This document shows, piece after piece, positions 10,601 through 25,100 of a stretch of 64,000 nucleotides of DNA. Below the pieces are notes generated by a model. That model saw only the letters and a program-made list of their open reading frames with translations, ran no database searches and was not told the origin of the DNA. Within the stretch, counting starts at the first letter, position 1. Every line of letters starts with the position of its first letter. The stretch lies in contig CADCSX010000001.1 of the NCBI GenBank assembly GCA_902805475.1, positions 3,472,001 to 3,536,000 of the forward strand. The letters are read 5' to 3'. This stretch comes from Entonaema liquescens. Taxonomy: Eukaryota; Ascomycota; Sordariomycetes; Xylariales; Xylariaceae. The position numbers were made by a program, and so were the translations under genes.

Positions 10601-13600
10601 ATGATGGGACTGGAGCTGCAAGGCATGCAGGTTGCGCTGCATTATATCTACCCCCTTGTGGTGTTCCTATACTTTGCCGTCACCTCAGCCGTTGCGATAT
10701 GCACACTACAAACCTCGGACTCGAAGAAGTCAACCCATGTTCGACGCAAGGTTATATATTACATTCTTTGTTGCTTCATAAGCACTTTCGTCCTTCAATT
10801 TATCCTTAAGATAATTGAGATCCTCGTGTGGGGGCGATGGCCGTCCCAAGACACGGTTATCGGCTTGCTATCCTGCATTCTAATATTTGGAATCCAGCAG
10901 AATAGCCTAGGCGATGGTTCCGATACCGTCTGGTATCCTTTCTACGGATCGTGGCTTATCGCGTTCGTATTGGAGCCGTTCAATGCTGCGCTCCTATTCA
11001 TCGCAGCATCTGAGCCGATAGTGACGACCCCAACAACTGGTGACAACTCAGCAACCTTCCTCCGACTGGACGCCTCCATCGTCATCGCTCGCAGCATTCT
11101 TTCCTTAGGCGCCCTTTTGGCATATTTCGTTTGGCGGGAAGATGGAATCGATGAAGACGATGACGAGGAACGAGCCCCTCTAATTCCAAAGCCGGGTCAG
11201 AGAGCGAATGGTGTTGATACATCGGCGGATAGCGGCTATGGGACTAACTCGGAGGGTACCAATACGGATGCAACTAACACAGAAACAGCTAACTCGCCCA
11301 GAGACGTCGAATCGCCATGGGAACGTCAGCAACGTATCTCTCGTGAGAAAATTGAGAAGCGGTTGAAGAATGAGGGCAACTGGATTGCGTACGCCAAGGG
11401 ATTCCTCATTTTCTTTCCGTACATTTGGCCTGTAAAGAATCGCCGCCTGCAACTTTACGCTGCCCTCGTAGGACTCTGCCTGCTGGCCGGAAATGTGCTC
11501 AACTTCCTAATTCCCCGGCAGTATGGTGCCGTCATGGATTCCTTGAGTGGTGTTTCCAAGAGTAATCCCTGGGCTCAAGTAGCGATCTTCGCTGCGCTTC
11601 GACTTCTAGCATCCGAGGCTGGAATTAACCTCTTGAGGCAGATGCTGTGGCTGCCTATAGAGTACTACTCTGAGGAGGCCCTCACAGCAGCCGCGTATTC
11701 TCATATCATGAATCTTTCTTCCGAGTTCCATGATTCTAAGAGCTCATCGGATCTAATAGTAGCTATTTCGAATGGTACTTCCATTTCGAATATGCTGGAC
11801 TCGATATGTTTCCAGGCATTGCCAATGCTGATTGACCTGGTGATCGCATTCACATACCTGTCAACAAAATTCGGGCCGTATGAGGGATTCATCACTATTG
11901 CAACCGGCACAGCTTTTATCCAAGCTGCTACTCGTATCATTGCAAGTTTCAAAGAGAAACGGAAGATGATGGTGAGGACGTAAGTGACTCCGTTTTTATG
12001 TCTAAGTAATTCGGCCAATGATTTTACCCCTGTCTTAAAGAAGGGCTTCTCCAGGAAGCTAGTTGCTGGTGAGCTTAATTTTAATATATTCTCTTATAGG
12101 TATTTTGAGGAACATTACATCCGTCAGGCTGGTATTCAAGGCTGGCAAACCGTTAGTGCCTTCAACCAAATCCCGTACGAAGAGAGACGATATGGGGTAG
12201 CAGTTAACTCTCGCGTTACATCTGCGAAGTCTCTGTATTACAGCTACCTTGTTGGGCACGCTTTTCAATACTTGATTTTACTTGCGGGATTGCTCGCTGG
12301 AGCATTCCTAGCTGTATACCAAATTACTAATGGCCAAGCCACTGCTGGCGACTTTGTCATGCTCCTGACATATTGGGGCCAACTCACGTCACCTTTACGC
12401 TTTTTCTCTCAACTCGGAAAGAACATCAGCCAGGACCTGGTGCACGCCGAAAGGCTTCTTGACGTGATGACGACGAAACCGACGGTGGTTGAGAAGCCTG
12501 ATGCTAAACCCCTGAAACTCAAGGGTGGTAAAGTTGAGTTCCGGAACGTCAGTTTTAGCTACGACAAGAAGAAGGACATCTTGAAGAGCGTGAAAGTGTC
12601 CGTTCCATCTGGTACTACCGTCGCGTTCGTTGGTGCGACAGGCGCTGGGAAGTCAACCATCCTGAAGCTCCTTGATCGCTTTTATGATGTGACAGGTGGC
12701 TCCATCCAAATAGACGGCCAGGATATCCGAGATGTGACCATCTCAAGGTATGGCTAATTTCTACTCCCTTAAAATTCCTAATAGGTGTCCCTTTCGGGAT
12801 GGAATATGCTTGGTGCCCTTCCTCTTGGTGTTACCTTCACTAACACTACTCCATATTTAGTCTACGACAGTCTATTGGTATCGTCCCGCAATCACCAATC
12901 CTTTTCGATGATACCGTAATCAACAATATCAGATATGCTCGACTGTCAGCCACAGACGAAGAGGTTTATAGCGCCTGTAAAGCAGCAGCAATTCACGACC
13001 ATATAATGGGCTTTACAGAGGGGTACAAGACTCGTGTTGGAGAGCGTGGCGTGTGAGTTGCGATCTGATTGGTATCTATTATTGAGTTTGTTGGCTAATA
13101 GTATTAGCAAACTATCCGGCGGCGAACTGCAGCGAATTGCGATTGCACGTGCTATTCTTAAGCAACCTGAGATAGTGCTCCTTGACGAGGCGACTAGCTC
13201 CGTTGATACTGACACAGAGCAGAAGATCCAAGATGGTCTTCGCGCCCTATGCCAAGGTCGTACTACATTTATAGTAGCGTAAGTTGATAATAGTCCGCTG
13301 GGTACTGTGCCCTTTTTAGGCTAACTTGATTCTAGGCACCGTCTTTCGACCGTTATGAACGCCGATACTATCTTCGTCGTTGCGAATGGGGAGATAGCCG
13401 AACAAGGGAATCATGAAGAGTTGATTTCCAAGAAAGGTAAATACGCCGAGCTTTGGTCCAAACAAATCTTCCTTAAACCCAAGGAGTCAAAGGAGGACAA
13501 GCAGAATAGAGAAGACGCAGGCGATGATACGGCATCTCTAAGTGCCGTGCAGACGGATGGGTCTGCGGATGACCCAGCAAATGATATTGGCAACTCGAAC

Positions 13601-14389
13601 GGTACCCAGGCACCACGGCCAGTATCAACGGCCGAGAATTCCCCTGTTACGGGCAAGGTTAACGGACAGGTTGTGAAAACCCCGAACGGGCATAAAAAAG
13701 AGGTAGATCCGTCGAAAAATCATTCATGATTTTTTGATTGGCACTAACCTCTGGCAGGGTTCAAGGTTGAATCCTGGTGCTCCGAAGTTTACGCCTCGTT
13801 CTACAGCTGAGCTATATTTACACAATACATCTCCTATGCGAAGTAGCTGGGCCGAGGACGTTGAAGAGGAAGCTAGATCGTCTGATAATGCGCCGCCCAT
13901 GGATTCCGAATCTGCTTCTGTATCTACTGCGATAAGAACTTACGAGGCGAATCCCCCGAGTAAAAATGATGATGCCGTTTCACCTCTTATACCTCCTGAG
14001 TCTGCGGCACAATCAACTGTGTTCGACGCGCCTGACTCTAAGCCCCGCCGGAACACCCTTCAATCCGTATCTTGTCCCGAACCACCACCGCTTTGTTTTT
14101 CAGATAGTCCGGCTCGTTCCGTTAGCCAACCTATGCCCACGCCGACAAAACCCTCCCGAAAAGGCAGTAAGCCCCTGCGAGAGCAACCCGAACCCTCGCC
14201 ATCTTCCCTGAAGTTAAATCCCCCAACCACGGCCCTGGTAGGGGTAGAGGCTCTTACCGTGGTCGAAACCGTGGTCGTTATCGTGCCGGGAGAGGTCGAA
14301 GAAGGGGACCATCCAGCCCCAAGCTAAATCACAAGGATAGCACTGGTCCCTCGCAAAAACGTGGAAACGCCAACTCCCGTTCGAAGTGA
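10601..14389 (+). CDS. HMT1-type vacuolar ABC half-transporter (ABCB6-like)
   Basis: Exons are 10601-11979, 12100-12747, 12861-13052, 13108-13278, 13336-13702 and 13758 onward, all GT-AG and in phase. An N-terminal block of membrane helices (TMD0, residues 10-185) and an acidic linker lead to a six-helix ABC membrane domain (about 280-560). The nucleotide-binding domain has Walker A GATGAGKST (about 638), LSGGE (about 743), Walker B IVLLDEATS and the H-loop HRLST. S. pombe Hmt1 moves glutathione- or phytochelatin-bound metals into the vacuole; that role here is inferred. If the last intron (13703-13757, with CACTAAC and CAG) is not removed, the protein stops at 13729 with 927 residues. If removed, a Ser/Pro-rich tail follows to 14327. 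One missing C at about 14206 would redirect it into an Arg/Gly-rich tail ending at 14389. Confidence 0.88.
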
Positions 14390-15304
14390 TCCGACACTGT
14401 AAACAATGCTTTTCAATGATGCATTATTTCCATTCTAGTTTCTCTTTGGTCCCAAATATTTATCTCATTTTCTTGCGCGCATTTTTACGTTTCTGGTTGT
14501 ACGCATTCTTATGAATCTTTACGGAAAAGGCTTTTCGCTTGGGAAGAAAAAGAATACACAGTGCCGATCATGGATGCTTTATCTTGCGCGTTATTCGATT
14601 CAATATTTAGACAATACTTTTCGACTGGTCATAGGAATAGGGTGGAGGGGCAAAAAGGGGGGAGGTGAGAAACCCAAAAACGGTGGTGATATTCTTTCCC
14701 CCTTTCTTCATTTTTCGGACGGTGGTATTCGAGGACCGAAAAACGAAAAGTTACGTGTTTTAGGACCGGGCATGTTGTTATTTAGAGGAGAAAACGAAGG
14801 GACGCTACGGCATGGTACGGAGTCGAGGTGTACAGACGGGGAAAACTTAGACGAGCACTGATTTATTTTCCTCCTAACCCTTACTATTACTATTCTCGCC
14901 CGGGATTAACAATTTGTCTCATTATCGGCATACACGGCTCGCGATGGATTATGAATAGTAAACCCTTATATTATCCCTTTTCGCCTTCTATCATTGCCCT
15001 AAGTGCTCATTTGTCGTAAGCGAAGTCTACTCGTGGTCTAGGCAGCTCGAATTCAGCCAGCCGTCACCCCTTTCACCCCTTCATGGACCAAAAGCACAAA
15101 ATCGTAGACAAATGTAAGAACCGTGGCTGATTAAAAATCGTAAATTCTTTTCACTCAGCCATCTCTGGCCGGACTCCTCTTTTTCTTTCCCTGGAAGCGC
15201 TATGCTACGCTAAGCTCTTTGCGCCTTCTTGCCTGGCAACTCCTATACGCCCACCGTTCGTCTCAAACAGACAAACAGGATCCAGCACAGGGACAGGAAA
15301 TCGA
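14390..15304. other. Convergent 3' intergenic region
   Basis: The region lies between the ABC transporter and SGT 3' ends. A 116-codon open frame (14511-14861) is Lys/Gly-rich with no family match and is probably 3' UTR. Nothing else is seen. Confidence 0.4.
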
Positions 15305-16585
15305 TCACCGGCCCGCGCCACGCCCAGCTCCGGGGTTTGCGTCGCCGCTACCGCCGCCGCCACCCATCATATTCCTTGCCATATCGGCGATATTAGGATC
15401 GTTCATCAGGGAGCCCAGGTCGGGCATACCACCACCGCTCGAGAAACGGTCGGCCATCTCGCGCAGGCGCGGGTTGCTCATCAGGTTCTGCATCATGTCC
15501 GGGTTCGACATGAGGTTCTGCGCCATGCTCGCGAACATTGGGTTATTCATGATGCTGCCTAGATCGGGGAAACCACCTCCGCCACCGGCGCCGGCTCCAT
15601 CTCGGTTTCCACCAGCACCACCTCCTAACAGACTCGCCAGGCTTCCGAGGTCAGGGCCACCACCGCCGCCGCCTCCGCGGGCAGTCGGCGAGGAATCACC
15701 AGTTTCGGCCTCGAGCTCGTCGACGCGGCGCTTCGCGGTCTCGAAGCCCTTCTTCATGGCCTCGCTGCCGCCGTTGCCCTCGTGCTCGATGCCCTGGCGG
15801 TAGGCCTCCATAGACCCCCTGGCGTCGCCGAGGGCGAAGCGCGCGAGGCCCAGGCGCGACCAGGCTTTCGTGTACTTGGGGTCGATGCCCACGGCGGCTT
15901 CGGCGTCGGCGCGGGCGCTCGCGTGGTCCCGGGCGGCGCTGTAGGCGGCGGCGCGGTTCGACAGGTAGATGGCGTTGCGGGGGTACAGGGCTAGGGCCTG
16001 CGTGTACAGGTCGATGGCGGCGGGGTAGTCCTTGGAGGCCATGGCGCGGTTGCCGCGGGCCTTGAGGTCCTCGGCGCGAGCCTTGTCGTCATCGGTGGGT
16101 TCCTTTTCTTTTTCCTCGGTGGTAGGATTCGACGAGGCAGAAGCGGTAGTAGGTTTAGCGGCGGCGGCAGCGGCGGTGGTGGACTTGAGCTTCTCGTACA
16201 CGCCGTAGATCTGGAGAAGATTCTGGGTGCCGGTGGCGGCGGAGAGGGCGGCGGGGTCGGTGGGGTCGACCTTGAAGGACTCGGCGATGCAGTTGACGGC
16301 GACGTCGATACTGTCTTTGTCCTCAGCCGAGAGGGTGCCGTCGGTCAGGGAGGTGGATAGGAAGTCGCAGATGGCGAGGGCCAGGCGCTGTTTTGTTGTC
16401 GTCGCCTGTTAGGGGAGGGTTAGTATTATATTATATTAGTTATAACTTACTGGTTATTATATATAACTAACTCCTTGTATATATACATATAATATGCCAA
16501 GAGAGTATGTATATTAGGGAATGATAGGGATAGGGCAGAATATAAGAAGGAGGGGTTAGATATGAGATCACGTAGTCCATACCAT
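15305..16585 (-). CDS. SGT2: Small glutamine-rich TPR co-chaperone SGT (Sgt2/SGTA)
   Basis: The main exon, 16405-15305, encodes 366 residues. Its N-terminus RLALAICDFLSTSL...TLSAEDKDSIDVAVNC is the SGT dimerisation domain, which contacts the Get4/Get5 complex. Three TPR repeats follow at residues 107-220 (KARGNRAMASKDYPAAI, then AAYSAARDHASARAD and AFALGDARGSMEAYRQG) and bind Hsp70/Hsp90 tails. The C-terminus is Gly/Met-rich with NPMF, NPDMMQ and NPRLRE (NNP/STI1-like) elements that hold tail-anchored membrane proteins. It acts in the cytosol in post-translational membrane insertion. No ATG opens the main exon. The best start is ATG 16585-16583, directly followed by a donor (GTATGG), with the intron ending CTAACAG at 16406. 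The first exon would then be only the start codon. An alternative 5' exon cannot be excluded. Confidence 0.9.
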
Positions 16586-17194
16586 AGTTAATTTTGTTTT
16601 GTTGAAAAGAATTCAACTGAGGGGTTCAACCAGTCAGTTCAGTCCCCGGATTGTGTGTATATGCGTTCTACTTGTTCTCTCGTTTTCTCGTCTGTAAAAA
16701 TAAAAAAGAAGACGAATGAGGAGAAAGAGTTCTTCACTGTATACGGCCAAAGAAAAGAAAAAGACTCCCAAAGGTATCGCAGGTGGGAAAAATCGGGTAA
16801 CTCAAAGGAGAGTTAGGTGGTATATAGGTGGGCTTGAATGGAATGTAGAATCAGATGCGATTTGTTTCCTCTGTGTCTGTTCTCGAAATTTCGGCCTGAT
16901 ACCTGCGAACGTGGGGAGGCGGGACAAGATGCCTAAGACGGAAAGTGGGGGGGTTGAATAGTTGCTGGGCGGTGTGTGCTATGTGCTAACTACAACTAAT
17001 TAGGACGGCAGAATTGGGCGGACAAGCGAGAATCTTTATCGATAACAATTCAGAATGTACATTGTAATACTCAATTGAAAGATCACCAATGCGAAACAGT
17101 CAAGCGAACCTTAGGAGTAAACTGACTTCAAAGTTTAATGTCATATGACATAAACCCATAAGATTTATATAAAGACCCATATATCTTAAATATA
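16586..17194. other. SGT upstream region bordering the AT-rich block
   Basis: Promoter-side DNA of SGT. Base composition is ordinary until about 17150, then changes abruptly to almost pure A+T. A perfect 14-base palindrome ATGTCATATGACAT lies at about 17139-17152. I see no gene. Confidence 0.4.
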
Positions 17195-17199
17195 TTCTT

Positions 17200-17290
17200 A
17201 CGTTTATTATTTTAAAGATTTTTTTAGAAAATTTAACAAATATAATAATATAATTTAATTTATATTTATATTATATTATAATATTTAATA
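17200..17290 (+). repeat. Left copy of near-terminal direct repeat
   Basis: It begins ACGTTTATTATTTTAAA and ends TATAATATTTAATA. It matches 26612-26703 with only a few differences (such as AAAGAT/AAAAAT and AACAAA/AATAAA), most of them G-to-A or C-to-T. Confidence 0.8.
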
Positions 17291-20200
17291 ATTTTATTAT
17301 TTCGTTTTTTTAATTATTTTTTAATTATAATATTATAAATTATAATAAATGTTTTATTTTTTATTAAATTAAAAATTTTTTATTAAATTAAATTAAATTA
17401 AAATTAATTATTAATTTAATTAAATTATTATAAATTTTTTTTAATAAATAATAATTATTTTAATTTTTATTATTAAAATTTATTTATTAATAAATTATTA
17501 TTTTTAATTTTTATTAATAATTTTTATTAATAATTTACGTTTATAATAAATTTTATTAATAATTATTAATTTAATAATTGTTTATAACTTTATTATTAAC
17601 TATTATTAATATTTATAAAAACACGTAAATAAATTTTATATTTTTTTTATTTTTTAAAAATAAATCATTTTTTTTTTATATTAATTAATAAATATAATTT
17701 TATCTTTATTCGATCCGTTTTTACTTTATTAAAAAAAAGTTTAACGTTATAATATAAAAACGTTATTTATTTAATTTAATAAATAAAATTAAAAAAATAA
17801 TTTTATTATTTTTTTAAATATTAAAAAAAAAATATAATATTTTTTAACTTTTATAATAACTTAATTAAAATAATTATAATTTTTTTACAATAATATTTAC
17901 TTTTTTTAATAAATTTATTATATTTTTTAAAATATTTTTTATATTTATTATTATAAAAAATTTATAATATATTAAATTCATTTTTACGCTATTTTAATTT
18001 TATTATATTAATTTTTTAAAATTCATTTTTATTAATTTACAAATATATTACCGTTTTAATAATAATTTAAAAATTTTATAATAATAAATTTTATTATTTT
18101 TATTAAAACCATTAAAACAATTTTTTAAATTAATTATTATATTTTTATTTTTTATATTATTCGTTAAATAACTTTTCGAAATAAAATTTAAATATTTATT
18201 ATTAAATATTATTAATATTTTTATTATTATTAAATAATTTATTATTGTTAAATAACTTTTTAAATAATTATTATTATTATTATTATTTATTTTTTTTAAA
18301 ATATTATTTTAATTATTTTTTTTATTAAAATTTATTAAAATCGGTTAAATTATAATAAAAAATTAATTTTATATAATAAATTTAAATTTATAAAAAAACT
18401 ATATTAACTTTAATATATTTATAATAATTATTAATATTATAAATATTATTATATAAATTTTTTATTAAATAATATTATAAAATTTTATAAATAATAATAA
18501 TTATAATATCGTTAATAATAATAATAATAAAAATAATAAAAATAATAATAAAGAAATTTCCTTAAAAATAATTAAATATTTCAATTTTTTATAAATAAAT
18601 TTTTATTTTATTAATATTATATTTTTTAAAAAATATATTATTTATATTAATATTTTTACATTTATTTATTAATTAAAAAAATTTATATAATTATAAAAAA
18701 AATTAAAATTAAAATTATAGAAATATTATATTTATAATATATTATTTAATAATAATTAACAACCAAATTAATAAAAATAAAATAAAATATTTTAATTATA
18801 AATAATATAAATTATATTTATAAAAAACTTATTATTAAATTTTATAAATATTTTAATATTATTTATTAAAATTTAAAAAATCGATTATTTACATTATTAA
18901 ATTTAAAAAATAAAAAATTATTACGTTTTTTTATTAATAATATTATTTATAATATAAAAATTTATAATTATTTATTTAAAAATTAATTTAAATATATTTT
19001 TAAATTATTTAATTATTATATTTAATAATAATTAATTAAACTTATTACAAATATTACTTTTAAATAATTTCTTTAAAAAATTAATAAATATAAATTAATT
19101 TTTTTATAAAAAATAAAATTTATATATAAATATAATAATAATAATAATAATAATAATTATAATAAATAAATTAATTTCTTTTATAATAATTACAATTAAT
19201 TAAAAAATTAAATTAATAATTTTATAAATAATTAAATATAAAATTATTAAAAATATTTTAAATTATATTAAAAAAAATAATTAATTTTAATGTTTATAAT
19301 TTTTTAATTAAAATATTAAATTAAACATTAAAAACTTAAATAAAAATAAAAATAATAAAAATTATAATCGTTAATATTTTTAATAACTTTATTAAAAACC
19401 AAATACATATATAAATAATATAAAAAAAAATATTAATAATTTTAATATTTATATTAAAAAAAAATTATAATAATAAAAAAATTATATTTTATAAAAAAAT
19501 CTTTAATAATTTTAATTTATTTTTTATTAATAATAATATTAAAAATATTACATATTTCGGCATAATAATTTAAACATTTAAATAAATTAATTATAAATTT
19601 TATAATAAAATATTTATTAATTATAATAAAATATTTCGTTATATTTAATAATATTACTTTAATAATAATAAATTATTATTTAAATTTATATCGTTTTTAT
19701 CGAAATTATTAATTAAAATTTTAATATAATATAATACATTATAATTATTAATAATATTATTATTAATATATATATAAAAATTAATAAATATTATAATTAT
19801 AATAAATTTTATTTTATTTAAATTATATTATATTAACAATATATTAATATTATAAAATTTTTATTAATTATCATTATTTAATATTTATTATTTATCATTA
19901 TTTATTAATTATTAATATAATAATTAATTTTAAATAATAATTAATATTAATTTTAAAATATTATTTAAATTTTTATAATTAATATTAAAAATTAAAATTT
20001 CCATTATTAATTTACTAATTAATTTATTCTTTAATATTAAAACTAATTTTATTTATAAAATAAAAATATATTTTAAATTTTTTATTATAATTTTTCTTAA
20101 ATTTAAATATTAAAAAAATATTTATATTAATATTAATTATATATAAACCATTATCGATAAAATATAAATTTAATAATATTACTTTAATAATAAAATTTAT

Positions 20201-23200
20201 ACGAAAATAATGTTTATATTTATATATAAAATTTTTATAAATTAAATTATTATAAATAAATATATTATTATTAAATTTTATTTTAAAAATATTTATAATA
20301 AATAATTAATTATTATTTCGTTTTTTCGTAAAATCATTTTTATTAAAGATTTATCTTTTAAATTATTATTAAAAATATTAATATTTTATTATTAAAAAAA
20401 ATTACCATTATTTAATTTTATAAAATTATAATTTCATTATTAATTATTTTAAATAATAAAAAATATAATAAAACTAAAATAATAATAATAAATTATATTA
20501 TTATCCCATTATATTATTATTATTATATTAATATATTATATTATATAAATTTTAATTAAAATTCAATTTTCGAATTTATTAATAATTAAATTATTTATTT
20601 ATTTTTTTAATTTATAATAATATAAAATAAATTATTATTTACAATAATATTATAAAACTTATTATTATTTTTTATAATATATTTATAAATTATTTAATTT
20701 TAATAAATTAAAAATATAAAAATTATTATATTATTAATAATAAAATTATTAAATTTATTATTAAAAAATTTAAAATTTATAAATTTAATAATTATATTTT
20801 TAATTAATTTTTATTATTTATTACAAATATTATTAATATTAGTAAATATTTTAATAATATAATTATTTATAAAAATTTTAATAAATTAAGAAAATTTAAA
20901 AAATTTTATAATATTATTTTAAAATTTTATAATATTTTTAAAAATAAAAAGTTTATTTACGTTTTTGAAAAAAAAATTAAATTAATTAAATTTAAATTAA
21001 ATTATGAAAAATTTATTTTTAAAAAATATAAATTTTATATTATTAATATTAAAAATTAAAAAATCATTAATAACATAATTATAAAATTAATTTTTTAAAA
21101 TAAAATATTTTATAATTAAAAATTTTTTTTTTTTATATTAATTTTCGTTATTTATAAAGATATTTTTATTTTAAATAAAAATAATAAAATTAAATAAAAA
21201 AATTATATAATTGTTAATATAAAAATTGTTAATTAAATAATTTTTAATAATAAATATTTAATAAAATTATAAAAATTTATATTAATAAAATATTAAAATA
21301 AATTATATTTTATAATTTTTAATATATTATTTTTTTATTATTAATAATATATTTACTTAATAATATAATAAATTTTAATTATTATTATTATAAAAAATTA
21401 ATATATATTTAAAATATTAATTATAAAATATAAAAATAATAATATATATATTTAAAAATAAATAAATATTATTTTTAAATTTATTAATAATATTAATATT
21501 TATTATAATAATATTTATATAATTTTTAATATATTCGAAAAATATATTAAAAATTTAATTTATATTTTTATTTTAATAAAAATAAAAAATATATTAATTA
21601 ATTTTAATAAATTATTTATTACTTTTTTTAATAATATTATTTTTAATTATTTTATTAATTTCTTTAATTTATTAATAATAAAAAAAAAAATTTTATTATA
21701 ATTATTAAAATTATATTTTTTAAATTATTAAAAGATTTAAAAACCTTTATTAATTTTGTTAATTATATAAAAAATAATATATTAAAATATATTAAATTTA
21801 TTAAATTTTTAAAAAAATAAAAAACTTTTTTATTTTATATAAATTTTTATTTATTATTATTAAAATAAAGTAAAAAAAAATAAATATTAAAAATTATTAT
21901 TATAATTTTTTTATAAATAAAATTAAATTTATTTCATAATATTAAAAATATATTAATAAAATATATAATTTTTTATTTTTTTAATTTTATAAAAATATTA
22001 TATATTAATTTTAATATTTTTTTATATTAAAATTAAAATTTATATTTATTATATTACCGAAAATATTTTATTTAAATTAATAAAAAATAATAAATTTATT
22101 ATTTATATTTTACAAATTATAATAAAATTAATTACATTTTTATTACGTATTTTTACACATTTTAAAAAACAATATTAATTTATTAAAATAAAAATTTTAA
22201 ATTTTATTTAAATTTTAAAAAAAACTTATTATTATATTTTTATTAAATAAAAAAAAATTTATATTTTTATTAATTATAAAGTTATTTTTAAAATAATAAA
22301 ACATTTAAACTTTATTAATTTTATTATAATAAATAATAAAGATTTATAATTAATTAAAACTTTTAAATATATTTTTAAATTTTTATATATATTATTACAT
22401 AAACTCGAAAAATTTCATATAATTTTTAATATATTATTATAATTATTAATGTTTAACTTTTTACATTCGGTTAAATTAACTTTTTAATTAAAAAAATTAA
22501 ATTTTTTTTTTAATAATATTAATAAATATTAAATTTTATCCATTAATTTATAATCGGATAACTTTTAAATTTTATTTAATAAAATTTTATTAACCATTTA
22601 TATAATAATTTTAAAATTTAATAATAACTTTTTTATATTATATAATATTTATAATATTACGTTAATATAAATAATTTTAAAATTTAAAATTAAAATGTAA
22701 TAAAATTATTACGAAAACTTTAAATGGTAAATAATATTAAATATTATTAATGTTAATTGTTATTTTAATTAATAAAATATTATAAATTTTTTATTTTATT
22801 TAAAAAATAAATTTATTTAAAAATATTTAAATATTTATAATAAATTATATATATTAAAAAATTGTAATTTTAAAATCTTTAAAATAATATATAAATTAAA
22901 TTATTTAAAATTTAATTACTTTTATAATTATTTATAATGTTTTATTTTTAATTAAAAGAAATTTATAAAATATATAAAATTATATTTTAAATATTTAATA
23001 TATTATATACGTAATTATAAATTTTATAATTCGTTTTAATTTATTATTAATTTTTTTTATTTTTTTTATATAATTATAATAAATATAATTTTTAATTTTT
23101 TTTAAAATAATAATAATTATAATACGTTTAATATTATTATTAATAAATTTATTAAATTAATTATTTTAATTTTTAATAAATATAATTATAATATTTTATA

Positions 23201-24574
23201 ATAAATTGAAATATTTTATAATTAATTATTTAATATTAAATAAAAATTATTTAAAATTATTATTTTAAATAAAAATTTTAATTTATATTGTAAATAATAT
23301 ACGGTATAAAATTATTATACGTAATTGTTTATTATTTTTAAATTAATAATTAAATAAAATGATATATTTTATTTATTAAATTTTATTTATAATATTATTT
23401 TTATTTTTTTAATAATAATAAATTATGAAAATAATATTTTTTTTATTTTTAATATAAATTAAATTTTATTAAATTTTTTATAACGAAATTAAATTTTTTT
23501 CGAAATTTTATATAATTTTATATTTAATTTTATTACGTAATTTTTAAAAATATAATATTAAAATTTTTTTTTATTATAAATTAATATTTATAACGTAATT
23601 ATTTTAATGTTTATATTTATAAAATTTTATTATAATTAATAATATAAATTTATATTTTTTTGTAAAAAATAATATATATTTTTATTATTATTATTTTTAA
23701 TTATAAATTAAAATAATAATATATAAAACTTTTTTATATTATAAAATAAATTAAAAAGTGGTTTAATATAATGGTTTAACGTTTAGTATTTTTTTTCGAA
23801 AAAAAGTAAATTTAAATTTTACAATTATTATAAGTTTTTTAATTTTTTAATAAAAAGTCGAACCATTATTAAAACAATTATATAAAACTAACGTATTAAT
23901 AAATAAGTTTTTCCTTTTTATAAAAAATTTAAATATAATATTATAAAGTTATTTAAATAATAAATTATATTAAAATTTAAATATTTAAAAAAATAATAAA
24001 CTTTTAAATCATTAAATAAAACGTTATTACTTTAACCACAATTCGCGTTTTAAATTATGGTTTTATTTATTATATAAAAAACCGAGAAACTTTTTCTTTA
24101 TATAAACGTTAAAAAACCTTATTTTAAAAAAGTCAAAAATATATTTCGAAATATTACCGTTTTAAATATTATTAAATCGAAAAAAGTTAAATAATTTAAA
24201 AAATATATATATAAAAATATATTTAATAAAATATATAACATTATTAATAAAAATGTTATTTTAAAAAACTTTTAATTAATAATAATTTAATTAAAAATTT
24301 ATAATAATATAATATTTAAATTTTATAATTTAATTAAAAAAAAGTAATTTATAATTAAAAAAAATTATAAAATTAATTAATAATATCAATTTTATATATA
24401 AGTAAAAATAATTATAAAATAATAAATTATAAATATAGCGTAAAAATAAAAAAAACGGATAAATTTTTTTTAATATAAATATAGTTTTTAATTAAATATA
24501 ATTATTTAATAAAAGTACCGGTAATATTTTATTACGAAATAATGTAATTATATAAATGTAATAAAATAAAAATA

Positions 24575-24575
24575 A

Positions 24576-24618
<43 letters not shown>

Positions 24619-24620
24619 AT
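24575..24620. repeat. (AAAT)n microsatellite
   Basis: About eleven tandem AAAT units inside the RIP block. Confidence 0.9.
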
Positions 24621-25100
24621 TAAAAAATTAATTTATTATTTAAAATTTTTTAATAATTTTAAAATTTATAATATAATATTAATTAATTATTTTAAATTAA
24701 TATTTTTATTAAATATTTTTAATTATTTTTTATTATATTTAAAATTAATTTTTTTTAAAATATATTATAAAAAAATTATTAAAAAAAATATTATTAAAAA
24801 ATAATATTTTATTAAATATATTAAATTTAATAATTAATATATATAATAATTATTATAAAAAAAATTAAAAAAAAATATAAATAAATTATTAATTAATTTT
24901 TAATTATAAAAATATTAATTTATAATATAATATAAATATAATTATTTTATTAAAATTATATAAAAATTAAATATAATTTTATTATAAAATAAATAATAAT
25001 AAAAATATTATTTTTTTTATAAATAATAAATATTATATAATATAAATTTATAAAATTTATATAAAAATTTATATATTTTAAATATATTTTTATTATTAAG

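Noticed and set aside
14511..14861. 116-codon open frame after the ABC gene
   Set aside because: Probably 3' UTR; Lys/Gly-rich with no family signal.
15219..15803. 194-codon Pro-rich plus-strand frame
   Set aside because: Antisense shadow of the GC-rich SGT coding region.
23755..23830. tRNA-Asp-like A-box pattern (TTTAATATAATGGTT) in the RIP block
   Set aside because: No anticodon arm or T-arm can be folded; likely chance in AT-rich DNA.
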